Positions 32,972-42,461 are shown, counted from the stretch's first letter. The stretch: DNA of 64,000 nucleotides from Novosphingobium mathurense (GCF_900168325.1 NZ_FVZE01000006.1:124001-188000), one strand, 5' to 3'. Notes: a model not told the origin generated them from the letters alone. Made by a program: numbers and translations.

Positions 32972-35900
32972 CTATTCGGCCGCCAGCAGTTCCTCGGCCG
33001 CGCCAAGGTCCACGCTGACGAGACGCGAGACGCCCTTTTCGACCATCGTCACGCCGAACAGGCGGTGCATGCGGCTCATCGTCACGGCATTGTGGGTGAC
33101 GATCAGGTAGCGCGTCTCGGTTTCGCGGGTCATGGCTTCGAGCAGGTCGCAGAAGCGCTCGATATTGGCATCGTCGAGCGGCGCGTCGACCTCGTCCAGC
33201 ACGCAGATCGGCGCCGGGTTGGTGAGGAACAGCGCAAAGATCAGGGCGACTGCGGTCAGCGCCTGTTCGCCGCCCGAGAGCAGCGTCAGCGACTGCAGGC
33301 GCTTGCCCGGCGGCTGGGCGAAGATCTCCAGGCCGGCCTCGAGCGGATCGTCGGAATCGACCAGCGCCAGATGCGCCTGTCCGCCCTGGAAGAGCTGCTG
33401 GAAGAGGCGACGGAAATGCGCGTCGACCGCCTCGAAGGCCGCGCGCAGGCGCTCGCGCCCTTCGCGGTTGAGGTTGCCGATCGAACCGCGCAGGCGGTTG
33501 ACCGCTTCGGCCAGTTCGGCCTTCTCGGTGACGCTGACGCCCAGTTCCTTTTCAGCTTTGGCCAGTTCGTCGGCGGCGACGAGGTTGACCGGGCCGATGC
33601 GCTCGCGCTCGGCGACGAGCCTGTCCATCGTCGCGGTTTCCGCCTGTGCGCCGGAGACCTGCGCGGAATCGAAGGCGAAGCGCTCGGGCAGGACGGGGGG
33701 CGGGCACTGGAAGCGCTCGCCCGAAAGTCGCGTCATCTCGACCCGGCGTTCGTCCTCGTTCTCGGCCCGGGCGACGGCACCGGCGCGGTTCTCACGCGTG
33801 CTGGCGAGCTTTTCCTGCGCATCGGCCAGTTCGGCATCGGCCTTGCGCGCAGCCTCGGTCGCGGCAGCTACGGCCACTTCCGCCTTGCCCAGTTCGTCGG
33901 AGAGGCGATTGCGCACGACTTCCCCGGCTTCGATTTCGGCCATGATCGAGGCGGGCTTGGCGGCGAAGATGGCGCGCTCGGCTTCGATCTCCTCGAGCCT
34001 GCCGGCCATCTGGGCGAGGCGATTGGTGGCATCGCCGGCGCGGCCCTGCCAGTTGCGGATGTCGCTGCGCTGCGACGCAGTGCGTTCGCGCCCGACCGCC
34101 AGCGCCTGATCGTGCGCGGCAAGCGCGGCCGTGGCGGATTGCAGCCCGTTCCTGGCGGTCTCGTTCTTCCTGCGTGCGGCCTCCAGCGCGGCACGGCCGG
34201 TTTCGGGGTCGGGCAGCGCCTTGCGCTTGTCTTCGGCAGCGGCAAGGTCCTGCGCGGCGGTCTTGCGCTGTTCGGCCAGTTCGCCGACCTGCATATCGAG
34301 TTCGGCGCGGCGGGCCCGTTGGCGTTGGCGCTGGTCTTCGGCCTGATCGGCGGCGCGAAGGGCGCTGCGTTCGGCATCGGTGGCCTGCGCGATGGCGCGT
34401 TCGGCGGCGATGACCGCGGCCTGCAGCGCGGAGAGTTCCTGCTGCACCTTTGCCTGACGCGCTTCGGCAACCGCCACGGCCTCTCGCAGCGGCGGCAGCT
34501 GGGCGTCGAGTTCGGCGAAGCGGTTCTCGGCTTCGAGCCGGGCAGCTTCGGCGGCCCCTTCGCCGCGTGCGACGAAGCCGTCCCAGCGGCGCAGCACGCC
34601 CGAACGCGTGACCAGCCATTCGCCGGCCTTGAGAGCGCGGCCGTCATCCTCGCCCACGACATGGACCAGCGCGAGACGCGCCGTGAGTTCCGGCGGGCAC
34701 TGGGTGACGTGCGCGGCAAGGCTGTCGACCACGGGGGCGGGCGCCTCGGCGCCGGTCCAGAAGCGACCGTCGGCGCCGTCGACCTTGCCCAGCGGCGCCT
34801 TGGCGTCGCGGCCCAGTACGGCGGCCAGCGCGCGTTCGTAGCCCGGGGCGGCGCGAACCGCGTCGATTGCGACGGGCAGGCCATGTGCGGCCTTGGCGCC
34901 CTTGGCGCGGGCCTCGCGGTCCCGGACGAGGGCGCCATGTTCGCGCTCGATTCCGGTGAGATCGGCGCGCGTGCCTGCAAGGTCCGAGGCGGCGGCATCG
35001 CGCTGGGCCTGCAGCTCTGCCTTGCGGGCCTGCTGCGCTTCAAGTCCTTCGCGCGCTTCGGCAAGGGCCTTTCCCGCAGCTTCGGCTTTCGCGCGCGCAG
35101 CGGCGACGACCGCGTCGAGGTCGCCGGCCGCTTCAAGCGCCTCGATCTGCGACTGCAGGCGTTCGGCATCGGAATCGAGGCGGGCAAGCCGGTTCCTTGC
35201 CTGCGCCAGTTCGGCTTCGGCGATGCGCCATTCGGCTTCGACGCCAGCCTGTTGGGCGGTCGCCTGCGCCAGTTCGAGTTCGGCGGCGCGGGCAGCGCGT
35301 TCGGCGCCTTCCAGGGCATTGGCCAGACGGGGGCGGTGTGCCTCGTCGGCTTCGAGCTGCTTTTCGCTCTCGGCCAGCTCGCGTTCGAGGCGCGAAAGTG
35401 CCTGTGCCGCGTCGCGGGTCACGCGGTCGGCATCGCCACGGTCTTCCTCGAGCCGGGTCTTCTGCCGTTCGAGATCGGCCAGACGCTGTTCTGCCGCTTC
35501 GAGCTGGCTGGTGAGCGTGGCCATGCGGTGCCCCTGCGCATTGGCATCGTCGCGGCGGTCGGCCAGTTCGTCGCGCGCTTCGATCAGCGCTTCGGCAGCG
35601 GCGGCCTGCCCGTCCTGCGCCAGCTTTGCGGCTTGCTGTGCCTCGTTGACGCGGGCCTCGGCGGCCTGGGCTTCCTTGCGCGCGGCCTCGGCGGCCGCGG
35701 CGGCATCGCGCCAGCGGGCAAAGACCAGCCGCGCTTCGGCCAACCGGATTTCGTCGGTCAGCGCCTTGTACTTTTCAGCCGCCTTGGCCTGACGGCGCAG
35801 TGTGGCGACCTGCTTGTCCAGCCCGGCCATGATGTCTTCGAGGCGGGCGAGGTTGGTTTCGGTCGCACGCAGTTTCTGCTCGGCGTCCTTGCGACGCACG

Positions 35901-36406
35901 TGGAGCCCGGCGATGCCCGCCGCTTCTTCCAGCATGGCGCGGCGTTCGGTGGGCTTGGCGGCGATGACCGCTGCGATCTTGCCCTGGCTGACCAGCGCGG
36001 GCGAATGCGCGCCGGTGGCGGCGTCGGCGAAGATCAGCGCGACGTCCTTGGCACGCACGTCGCGACCGTTGACGCGATAGGCGCTGCCCGCCCCGCGTTC
36101 GATCCGGCGCACGACTTCAAGCTCTTCGCGCTTGCCGTCGATGGGGGCGGTCTCCCCGGTCAGGACGACTTCGGCGAAGCTGCGCGGAGGGCGGCTGGAG
36201 GTGCCTGCGAAGATCACGTCTTCCATGCCGCCGCCGCGCATCGACTTGGGCGAGCTTTCGCCCATGACCCAGCGGATCGCTTCGAGAAGGTTGGACTTGC
36301 CGCAGCCGTTGGGGCCGACGACGCCGGTCAGCCCCGGTTCGATGCGCAGTTCGGAGGGCTCTACGAAGCTCTTGAATCCACTGAGCTTGAGCCGCCTTAT
36401 GCGCAT
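32972..36406 (-). CDS. smc: Chromosome segregation protein SMC
   Basis: ATPase of the SMC-ScpAB condensin that compacts and segregates the chromosome. The 1144-residue protein has the full architecture: Walker A GPNGCGKS (31-38), long coiled coil, hinge domain around 480-600 (GLPVAIDAVRAAPGYERALA), second coiled coil, signature LLSGGEQ at 1042 and Walker B ICVLDEVDAP at about 1067. scpA and scpB are also in the window, at 56.6-58.1 kb. The gene is downstream of two DsbA-fold genes and dciA. Confidence 0.97.
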   Translation of the reverse strand: MRIRRLKLSGFKSFVEPSELRIEPGLTGVVGPNGCGKSNLLEAIRWVMGESSPKSMRGGGMEDVIFAGTSSRPPRSFAEVVLTGETAPIDGKREELEVVRRIERGAGSAYRVNGRDVRAKDVALIFADAATGAHSPALVSQGKIAAVIAAKPTERRAMLEEAAGIAGLHVRRKDAEQKLRATETNLARLEDIMAGLDKQVATLRRQAKAAEKYKALTDEIRLAEARLVFARWRDAAAAAEAARKEAQAAEARVNEAQQAAKLAQDGQAAAAEALIEARDELADRRDDANAQGHRMATLTSQLEAAEQRLADLERQKTRLEEDRGDADRVTRDAAQALSRLERELAESEKQLEADEAHRPRLANALEGAERAARAAELELAQATAQQAGVEAEWRIAEAELAQARNRLARLDSDAERLQSQIEALEAAGDLDAVVAAARAKAEAAGKALAEAREGLEAQQARKAELQAQRDAAASDLAGTRADLTGIEREHGALVRDREARAKGAKAAHGLPVAIDAVRAAPGYERALAAVLGRDAKAPLGKVDGADGRFWTGAEAPAPVVDSLAAHVTQCPPELTARLALVHVVGEDDGRALKAGEWLVTRSGVLRRWDGFVARGEGAAEAARLEAENRFAELDAQLPPLREAVAVAEARQAKVQQELSALQAAVIAAERAIAQATDAERSALRAADQAEDQRQRQRARRAELDMQVGELAEQRKTAAQDLAAAEDKRKALPDPETGRAALEAARRKNETARNGLQSATAALAAHDQALAVGRERTASQRSDIRNWQGRAGDATNRLAQMAGRLEEIEAERAIFAAKPASIMAEIEAGEVVRNRLSDELGKAEVAVAAATEAARKADAELADAQEKLASTRENRAGAVARAENEDERRVEMTRLSGERFQCPPPVLPERFAFDSAQVSGAQAETATMDRLVAERERIGPVNLVAADELAKAEKELGVSVTEKAELAEAVNRLRGSIGNLNREGRERLRAAFEAVDAHFRRLFQQLFQGGQAHLALVDSDDPLEAGLEIFAQPPGKRLQSLTLLSGGEQALTAVALIFALFLTNPAPICVLDEVDAPLDDANIERFCDLLEAMTRETETRYLIVTHNAVTMSRMHRLFGVTMVEKGVSRLVSVDLGAAEELLAAE

Positions 36407-36439
36407 CGGGTCGCCCTTATCGAAGCCTGAGCCGGCGCA

Positions 36440-37198
36440 TCAGCGCGCGCCGGCCTGCTGCAGCTTGGTCTGCAGTTCGTCCCAGCCCATCGAACCGACC
36501 GACGTGCCGTTGAGGATGAACGTCGGGGTGCCCGTGACGTTGAATTCCTTGGTCGCCTTCTCGGTCTGGTCGGCAAGGGCCTTGGCCTTGGCGCTGTCGG
36601 CAAGGCAGGCCTTCGCCTGGTCGAGCGCGATCCCGCGCGAGGCGAAGAATTCGGTCATGCCCGATGCCTGCGCGATGGCGGGGATCTGCTGCGGCGGCGA
36701 CATCGCGCCGATGGCCTTGAGCTGGTCCTCGCCCAGCGCCTGCACGTTCTGGAACATGTTGGGCTGCCAGGCCCAGAACTGTTCGCTGAGCGGGATCACC
36801 GCCTCGGTCGCGCCGCAAGTGGCCAGCAGCGAGGCCGGCACGTCATAGGGGTTGAGCATGAAGTAGCGCAGTTCGTAGCTGACGCGGCCGCTGGCGACAT
36901 AGTCGTCGCGCAGCTTGGCGAAGCTTTCCTTGGCGAACTCGGCGCAGTGCGAGCAGCTCAGCGCGCCGTATTCGACGAGCTTGATCGGTGCATCGGGATT
37001 GCCGAGGCGATAGCCGCCTTCGTCGGTCTTCGCGACCATGTCCGACCAGCTCTTGCCGGCAGGAGCGGCGATCGGGGCGATCGGCTCGTTCGAAACCGGT
37101 GCGGCCTCGTCCTTCTTTTCGCCGCAGGCGGCAAGGCCAAGGGCGAGCGGTGCGGCGATCAGGCCCAGCGCGACGTTACGGAAGCGAAAACGGGTCAT
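36440..37198 (-). CDS. DsbA-family thiol-disulfide protein, lipoprotein type
   Basis: A 252-residue thioredoxin-fold protein of the DsbA/Thioredoxin_4 group. The lipobox LAAC places a lipidated Cys at 25. The redox motif is CSHC (82-85) in EYGALSCSHCAEFAKES, and the cis-Pro loop is TGTPTFILNG. It probably acts as an envelope oxidoreductase, either introducing or isomerising disulfides. A second DsbA-like gene lies 129 bases upstream on the same strand, and smc is 33 bases downstream. Confidence 0.9.
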   Translation of the reverse strand: MTRFRFRNVALGLIAAPLALGLAACGEKKDEAAPVSNEPIAPIAAPAGKSWSDMVAKTDEGGYRLGNPDAPIKLVEYGALSCSHCAEFAKESFAKLRDDYVASGRVSYELRYFMLNPYDVPASLLATCGATEAVIPLSEQFWAWQPNMFQNVQALGEDQLKAIGAMSPPQQIPAIAQASGMTEFFASRGIALDQAKACLADSAKAKALADQTEKATKEFNVTGTPTFILNGTSVGSMGWDELQTKLQQAGAR

Positions 37199-37327
37199 CG
37201 AAGCGAATCCTTTGCGAATTGAAAATGGCTAACCCATGGTCCGGACAGATCAAGGGCACGTGGGGTCCGGCAAGGGACATCTCCACAGCTAACCCCCGGA
37301 TTTCGGCGAAACCGCCGTTTTTGCGGC

Positions 37328-38098
37328 CTAGATCCGGCCGGCCTGCAGCGCCGCGGCGCGGTCGCTGAGCAGTTTCGAGAGATGCTCCCAGTCATGCACC
37401 TGCTGCACTTCGCCGTTGACGACGAAGCTTGGCGTGCCGGTCAGGCCCAGCGATCCGGCGGCCGACTGCTGCGCGCGCAGCTTGTCGAGCATGGCGCTGT
37501 CGTTCAGGCAGCGGTCCGCCTGCGCGCGGTCGATGCCCCACTGCTGCATCCTGGCATAGAAGCCCAGGTCCCCGGCGATGGCGCGCATGCGGGCCGGGAT
37601 TTCTCCCTGTCCCCAGCGCGCCAACTGTTCCGGCGTCATCTTCCGCACCGTGCCGAGCCACTGGTCCTGCGAGGCGAAGAAGGCATTGTGGCGCACCCAG
37701 AAGCGCTTCGGATCGCCGCAGGAGGTCAGCATCGCGACGGTCAGGTCGATCGGGTTGCGCACCAGGTTGGTGACGGTGATCTGGATCTGGCCCTTGGGGA
37801 TCAGAGTCGTGCGCAGGACCGGGTCCGATTCGCGGTGGAACACAGCGCAGTGCGGGCAGGTGTAGCTGACGAACTCGGTCATCTTGATCGGTGCTTCGGG
37901 ATTGCCCAGCGTATGGCTGCCATTCGCCGTCACGCCCGTCACGCCGTTCCAGTTGCCTTTCGCGGCGGCCTGCGGCCTGGCCTTTGCGGTGGGCGCTGGC
38001 TGGGGCGGGCTGGCGGCAAGGCTCAGCGCGGCGCAGGAGGCAAGGGCGATTGTACGGGCAGCGTTGCGGGCAATGGACTTCACGAATGACGGCTTCAT
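37328..38098 (-). CDS. DsbA-family thiol-disulfide protein
   Basis: A 256-residue periplasmic thioredoxin-fold protein with a Sec signal (cleavage near residue 30), a Pro/Ala-rich linker (about 31-47) and the DsbA-type active site CPHC (81-84) in EFVSYTCPHCAVFHRES. The cis-Pro loop is TGTPSFVVNG. ATG 38098 overlaps the dciA stop (ATGA), showing translational coupling; GTG 38101 is an alternative. Its active site is closer to classical DsbA than that of its downstream paralogue. Confidence 0.9.
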   Translation of the reverse strand: MKPSFVKSIARNAARTIALASCAALSLAASPPQPAPTAKARPQAAAKGNWNGVTGVTANGSHTLGNPEAPIKMTEFVSYTCPHCAVFHRESDPVLRTTLIPKGQIQITVTNLVRNPIDLTVAMLTSCGDPKRFWVRHNAFFASQDQWLGTVRKMTPEQLARWGQGEIPARMRAIAGDLGFYARMQQWGIDRAQADRCLNDSAMLDKLRAQQSAAGSLGLTGTPSFVVNGEVQQVHDWEHLSKLLSDRAAALQAGRI

Positions 38099-38652
38099 CA
38101 CTTGTCCTTCTGGTCTTCCTTGGCGGCCATGCTCCGCGCCAGCGATTCCAGCACGGCCCGAAGTTCCGGGTCGCCGATGTCGCGCAGCGATTCGCCCAGC
38201 TCAATCGGCACCGGCTTGAGCGAAGGCGGAGCAGACCTGCGGTCTGAAGCAGGCGGTGCCTTAACCTCGCCTTGCCGGATCTTGGCTTTTGCCACCGCAT
38301 TGTAGCCGAAAAAGCGGTTCACCCGGTCGATGATCTCTGGAATGACGTGCTGGATCATCGGTGCATGGGCAGGCATCACGACGAGCTGGAGAATGCCGTC
38401 GCTCTTTTCGCCGGGCGGGAAGCGGATCGATTCGGGGGAGCATACGCGGGCGTGACGGGCACCGACGATCTCGGGCCAGCGGGTCACCACGCTCGATTGC
38501 ACGAAGCCGAAGCGGCGAAACGCGGTACGCCCGACTTCGGGCATCAGGTCCGATATCGCGCGCGCCTGCCCGCCGCGCGGGCGTTCGTAACGCTTGAAGC
38601 CGGGCGTGGTCTTGCCCGATTTGCTCGATTGTTTGCCGCGATCCCGTTCCAT
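38098..38652 (-). CDS. dciA: DUF721/DciA family replicative helicase loader-like protein
   Basis: A 184-residue protein with the DUF721 domain, which in bacteria lacking DnaC/DnaI-type loaders assists loading of DnaB. The N-terminal conserved part GFVQSSVVTRWPEIVGARHA and the strand ILQLVVMPAHAPMIQHVIPE are typical; the C-terminal third is charged and probably disordered. It is divergent from mutY with 29 bases between the starts, and its stop overlaps the following DsbA-family gene. This ties a replication factor to envelope redox genes. Confidence 0.87.
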   Translation of the reverse strand: MERDRGKQSSKSGKTTPGFKRYERPRGGQARAISDLMPEVGRTAFRRFGFVQSSVVTRWPEIVGARHARVCSPESIRFPPGEKSDGILQLVVMPAHAPMIQHVIPEIIDRVNRFFGYNAVAKAKIRQGEVKAPPASDRRSAPPSLKPVPIELGESLRDIGDPELRAVLESLARSMAAKEDQKDK

Positions 38653-38681
38653 TACCGGCGCTGCAATGCCATAGCGGGCCC

Positions 38682-39740
38682 ATGGAAGCCAGTTCCGATA
38701 CGATCTCGCGCAAGCTTCTCAACTGGTATGATGCCCATGCGCGGGACCTGCCGTGGCGTGCGCGCCCGGGTGCGCCGGCTCCCGATCCCTACCGCGTCTG
38801 GCTCTCGGAGGTCATGCTGCAGCAGACCACCGTTGCCGCGGTGAAGGACTACTTTGCCGAGTTCACGAGGCGCTGGCCCGATGTGACTGCCCTGGCCGCA
38901 GCGCCGGACGAGGAGGTCATGGCCGCCTGGGCGGGCCTTGGCTACTACGCCCGGGCCCGCAACCTCTTGGCCTGCGCGCGCGAGGTTGCGGCGCGCGGCG
39001 GACGCTTTCCCGACAGCGAGGACGAACTGCGCGCGCTGCCGGGGCTGGGCGCCTATACCGCCGCCGCGGTTGCCGCCATCGCCTTCGGCCGCCGTGCGGT
39101 AGTGGTCGATGCCAACGTCGAGCGCGCCGTCGCCCGGCTCTTCGCGCTCGATACGCCGCTGCCGGGCGGACGCACCGCGATCCGCGAGAAGGCCGATGCG
39201 ATCACGCCCGATCTGCGCAGCGGGGACTTTGCGCAGGCGATGATGGATCTGGGCGCAACCGTGTGCACCAGCCGCACGCCGCGCTGCCTGCTCTGCCCGC
39301 TCTCGGCCGATTGCGAGGGGCGGGCCCTTGGCGAGCCGGAGCGGTTCCCGGTGAAGGCGCCCAAAAAGGCCAAGCCGGCACGCCGCGGCCGGGCCTTCTG
39401 GATCGAGCGGGACGATCGCGTCTGGCTGGTACGTCGCCCGGGCAAGGGGATGCTCGGCGGGATGCGGGCGCTGCCCGACGACGGTTGGCATTCGCGCGGC
39501 GACGGCAGCGGCGAAGGACCGCTGGACGGTCCGTGGGAAAGCGCAGGCAAGGTCGGCCACGTCTTCACGCACTTCTCGCTAGAGCTGAACCTTGCGGTTT
39601 ATCTCGGCAATCAATGCGATAGTCTCCCCGCGCAGGAGGGGGAGTGGTGGCCGCTGGACCGGATCGGGGAAGCCGGCCTGCCCACGCTATTCGCCAAGGC
39701 GGCGCAGCTCGCGCTCGCCGGGACGGGAGAGACGGCATGA
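38682..39740 (+). CDS. mutY: A/G-specific adenine glycosylase
   Basis: Base-excision repair enzyme that removes A mispaired with 8-oxoG. The 352-residue protein has EVMLQQTTV with the catalytic Glu (43), the helix-hairpin-helix LPGLGAYTAAAVAAIAFG, VVVDANVERAVARL with the catalytic Asp, and the [4Fe-4S] cysteines CTSRTPRCLLCPLSADC. The C-terminal NUDIX-like 8-oxoG domain follows (GRAFWIERDDRVWLVRRPGK). Its stop overlaps the start of the serine hydrolase gene (ATGA). Confidence 0.97.
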   Translation: MEASSDTISRKLLNWYDAHARDLPWRARPGAPAPDPYRVWLSEVMLQQTTVAAVKDYFAEFTRRWPDVTALAAAPDEEVMAAWAGLGYYARARNLLACAREVAARGGRFPDSEDELRALPGLGAYTAAAVAAIAFGRRAVVVDANVERAVARLFALDTPLPGGRTAIREKADAITPDLRSGDFAQAMMDLGATVCTSRTPRCLLCPLSADCEGRALGEPERFPVKAPKKAKPARRGRAFWIERDDRVWLVRRPGKGMLGGMRALPDDGWHSRGDGSGEGPLDGPWESAGKVGHVFTHFSLELNLAVYLGNQCDSLPAQEGEWWPLDRIGEAGLPTLFAKAAQLALAGTGETA

Positions 39741-41047
39741 TTCGCACGATGGCCCGGCTCGAGGCCGCGATGGACCGGCGCGCGCTGCTGCGCATGGGGG
39801 CCTGCGCCGGCCTCGGCGCTGCACTGATGCCGCGCCTTGCGCTCGCCGCTTCCGATCCGGACCTGTTGCCGCAAGTGCGCGCGGTGGTGGAGCGCTGGGT
39901 GGGCCCCGGCAAGTTTCCCGGCATGGTCGCCTCGCTCGGCATCCCGGCGCGCGAGCCGCAATTCGTCGCACGCGGATCGGAAGGCTTTGCCGATGGCGAC
40001 GCGGTAACGGCGGACAGCCTGTTTCGCATCTATTCGATGACCAAGCCGGTCACCGGCATGGCCGCCATGCAGCTTGTCAGCGAAGGCAAGCTCGGCCTCG
40101 ACCAGCCGCTCTACGAGCTTCTGCCCCGGTACCGGCACATGCAGGTGCAGGACACCTACGACGGACCGATCACCGAACTGCATCCGGCCCGTTCGCCGAT
40201 CACGATACGGCACCTTCTCACCCATACCTCGGGCATCGGCTACACCATCATCCAGAAAGGTCCGATCAAGGACCTGATGGAGCGCAAGGGCCTTGTCGCG
40301 GGACAGATCAGCCGCATGAAGATCCCCGGCGTGTTCGAAGGCGAGCCGGTCCACGGCCTCGATCGCTTTGCCGATCGCCTTGCCGAAGTGCCGCTGGTCG
40401 CCGATCCGGGCACGCGCTGGAGCTATTCCATGGGGCTCGACCTGATGGGCCGGGTGATCGAGGTGGCCAGCGGGCGCAGCTTTGCCGATTACCTGCGCGA
40501 GACGATCTTCGAACCGGCCGGGATGACGAGCACTTTCTTCCAGGTGCCGCAGTCCGATGCCGGTCGCCTGACCACGAACTACGGGGCGCTCGGCACGCTG
40601 CTGGTGCCCATCGATACCGGCGCGGATTCGATCTTCCTCGAAAAGCCGCCGTTCCCGTTCGGCGGCGCCGGGCTGGTCAGTTCTCCGCGCGACTACGACC
40701 GCTTCCTGCGCATGCTTGCCCAGTCTGGCATGATCGACGGGCAGCGCGTGCTGGCTGCACAGGCCGTGCATGCCGGGACCGGCGACCTGCTGCCTGCAGG
40801 CGTGACGATCCCGGCTGCGTTTGGCGGTGCCGCCGGTTTCGGTGCCGGAGGACGCGTGGGGCGCGGCGGCGAGGCCGGGATCTACGGTTGGTCGGGCGCG
40901 GCGGGGACGGTCGGCATGGTCGACACGGTCCATGCCCTGCGCTCGCAGATCTTCGTGCAGTTCATGCCGCCCAACGCGGTGGACCTGCTTCCCGAGTTCC
41001 AGGCCGCGCTCAAAGCCGATGTCATGGCCCTGCTGGAGAAACGCTGA
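39737..41047 (+). CDS. Exported serine hydrolase (class C beta-lactamase/esterase fold)
   Basis: A 436-residue penicillin-binding-protein-like hydrolase. The catalytic SxxK is SMTK (100-103) in RIYSMTKPVTGMAAMQL, and the YxN-equivalent is YSM in RWSYSMGLDLMG. The N-terminus (DRRALLRMGACAGLGAAL) is a twin-arginine-like signal, so Tat export is possible; tatABC lies at 58-60 kb. ATG 39737 overlaps the mutY stop. Members include esterases, D-aminopeptidases and beta-lactamases; the YSM variant argues against a true AmpC enzyme. nudC follows after one base. Confidence 0.87.
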   Translation: MIRTMARLEAAMDRRALLRMGACAGLGAALMPRLALAASDPDLLPQVRAVVERWVGPGKFPGMVASLGIPAREPQFVARGSEGFADGDAVTADSLFRIYSMTKPVTGMAAMQLVSEGKLGLDQPLYELLPRYRHMQVQDTYDGPITELHPARSPITIRHLLTHTSGIGYTIIQKGPIKDLMERKGLVAGQISRMKIPGVFEGEPVHGLDRFADRLAEVPLVADPGTRWSYSMGLDLMGRVIEVASGRSFADYLRETIFEPAGMTSTFFQVPQSDAGRLTTNYGALGTLLVPIDTGADSIFLEKPPFPFGGAGLVSSPRDYDRFLRMLAQSGMIDGQRVLAAQAVHAGTGDLLPAGVTIPAAFGGAAGFGAGGRVGRGGEAGIYGWSGAAGTVGMVDTVHALRSQIFVQFMPPNAVDLLPEFQAALKADVMALLEKR

Positions 41048-41048
41048 C

Positions 41049-41954
41049 GTGATTGCCCCCGACCTGGCCCCGATTGCCTTCTCCGGATCGCACCTCGACC
41101 GCGCCGATCACATCCGCAGCGATGCGGCCGCGCTCGATGCGCTGATGAACTGGAAAGCCCGGCTGCTGCGCATGGATGGTCTCGATCCGGTGCTTTCGCC
41201 CGAGGGCGCGCTGGAATGGGGCAGTCTTGCCGATGCCGCGCCCGACAGCGAGCTGGTGTTCCTCGGCCTCGACGGCGAGCGGGGCTGCTTTGCCGAAGTG
41301 CGTTCTTCCTATCCTGCGGGCAGTCCCCATGCCGGGCCGGCAAGCTGGAATGCGATGGCCGTGCTGGGTGCGGGCGAACTGGCGACTTACGGCGGTGCCC
41401 GCTCGTTGATCGGCTGGCATGCGCGCCACCGCTTCTGCGCCGTATGCGGGCAGCCCACGCGGCTTGCCAAGGGCGGCTGGCAGCGCTCCTGCACTTCGGA
41501 AACCTGCAGTGCCGAGCATTTCCCGCGCGTCGATCCGGTGACGATCATGCTGGTCGAGCACGAGGGCAAGGTGCTGCTGGGCCGTCAGCCGCGGTTTCCC
41601 GAGCGGCGCTATTCGACGCTGGCCGGTTTCGTCGAGCCGGGCGAGACGATCGAGGAGGCGGTCGCCCGAGAAGTGCTGGAGGAAGCCGGGATCAGGGTTC
41701 GCGACGTGACCTACATCGCCAGCCAGCCCTGGCCATTCCCGTCCTCGTTGATGATCGGCTGCCACGCCTATGCGGAGACGACCGAGATCACCATCGACGA
41801 GACCGAACTGGACGATGCCCGCTGGTTCAGCCGCGAGGATGTGGTCGAAGCCCTCGAGGCGATCGGCCGCGGCGAACTGGGCCGGGCCTTCGGTGCGCCG
41901 CCGAAGACGGCGATCGCCCATGTCCTCATGCGCTGGTGGATCGACCGCGGCTGA
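41049..41954 (+). CDS. nudC: NAD(+) diphosphatase / RNA decapping hydrolase NudC
   Basis: A 301-residue NUDIX enzyme that cleaves NADH and removes NAD caps from RNA. Four zinc-ribbon cysteines at 130, 133, 148 and 153 (CAVCGQP...CTSETC), the Nudix box GFVEPGETIEEAVAREVLEE (193-212) and the NudC-specific SQPWPFPSSLMIG are all present. GTG 41049 starts one base after the serine hydrolase stop; the frame upstream is spurious. mutY, the hydrolase and nudC look like one transcript. Confidence 0.95.
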   Translation: MIAPDLAPIAFSGSHLDRADHIRSDAAALDALMNWKARLLRMDGLDPVLSPEGALEWGSLADAAPDSELVFLGLDGERGCFAEVRSSYPAGSPHAGPASWNAMAVLGAGELATYGGARSLIGWHARHRFCAVCGQPTRLAKGGWQRSCTSETCSAEHFPRVDPVTIMLVEHEGKVLLGRQPRFPERRYSTLAGFVEPGETIEEAVAREVLEEAGIRVRDVTYIASQPWPFPSSLMIGCHAYAETTEITIDETELDDARWFSREDVVEALEAIGRGELGRAFGAPPKTAIAHVLMRWWIDRG

Positions 41955-42029
41955 CGCACCGTTCAGGGCGAGGGGAGGAGGAAGCCGACCCTCACACGCG
42001 CGGGCGCGAAAGTCGGATTCCTGCGAGGA

Positions 42030-42356
42030 TTACTTGGTCTTGACGGCAACCAGCAGCGGCTGGCCGTCGTTGCGGCGGGCGAGGGCGACGGTGCGCTGCT
42101 CGGCCGCAGATGCCTGAGCGCTCGTGCGGCAGCGGGTCATGTCGCTGACTTCGTCGAGGCGGCGGACATCGGCCTTGCCGCAGACCTTGCGAACGGCCCG
42201 CTCAAGGCGCTGGTCGAGCGTGTCGAGACCGGCCTGGCTCGAAAGGTTGAGGTCGTCGTAGGCAACCGGAACGGTGCGCGCGCCGTCGGTTGCGGCGTTG
42301 GCGGACACGGCAACGGTGAGGGCCGCAACGGCGGCAAGCGAAGCGAAGGTTTTCAT
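42030..42356 (-). CDS. UrcA family protein
   Basis: A 108-residue exported protein of the UrcA family, small sphingomonad and Xanthomonas-type proteins of unknown function. The signal peptide is MKTFASLAAVAALTVAVSAN with cleavage at about 21. The family features are VPVAYDDLNLSSQAGLDTLD, RLERAVRKVCG and MTRCRTSA, with two cysteines that may form a disulfide. A 400-base upstream region contains inverted repeats and A/T-rich DNA. Confidence 0.88.
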   Translation of the reverse strand: MKTFASLAAVAALTVAVSANAATDGARTVPVAYDDLNLSSQAGLDTLDQRLERAVRKVCGKADVRRLDEVSDMTRCRTSAQASAAEQRTVALARRNDGQPLLVAVKTK

Positions 42357-42424
42357 GTCGAATCTCCGGGCGCCGAAGCGCTGTCTAAAAAGGGCATGAT
42401 GCGACCCGGATTTCTTCGATTATG

Positions 42425-42454
42425 CTTGCCGTCTTTGTATTTTTATCCGGCAAG
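42425..42454. promoter_or_regulatory. Inverted repeat upstream of urcA
   Basis: CTTGCCG (42425-42431) and CGGCAAG (42448-42454) form perfect seven-base arms around 16 A/T-rich bases, about 70-100 bases before the urcA start. The spacing suits either an operator or a hairpin in the urcA leader. Confidence 0.4.
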
Positions 42455-42461
42455 ACTGACG

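Noticed and set aside
33065..36430. An open frame of about 1,120 codons on the plus strand opposite smc
   Set aside because: It mirrors smc almost exactly, lacks any recognised motif, and is explained by high GC and codon bias that leave the antisense frame free of stops.
40821..41048. An N-terminal extension of NudC
   Set aside because: This part is the wrong frame of the serine hydrolase gene; GTG 41049 gives the normal NudC length.
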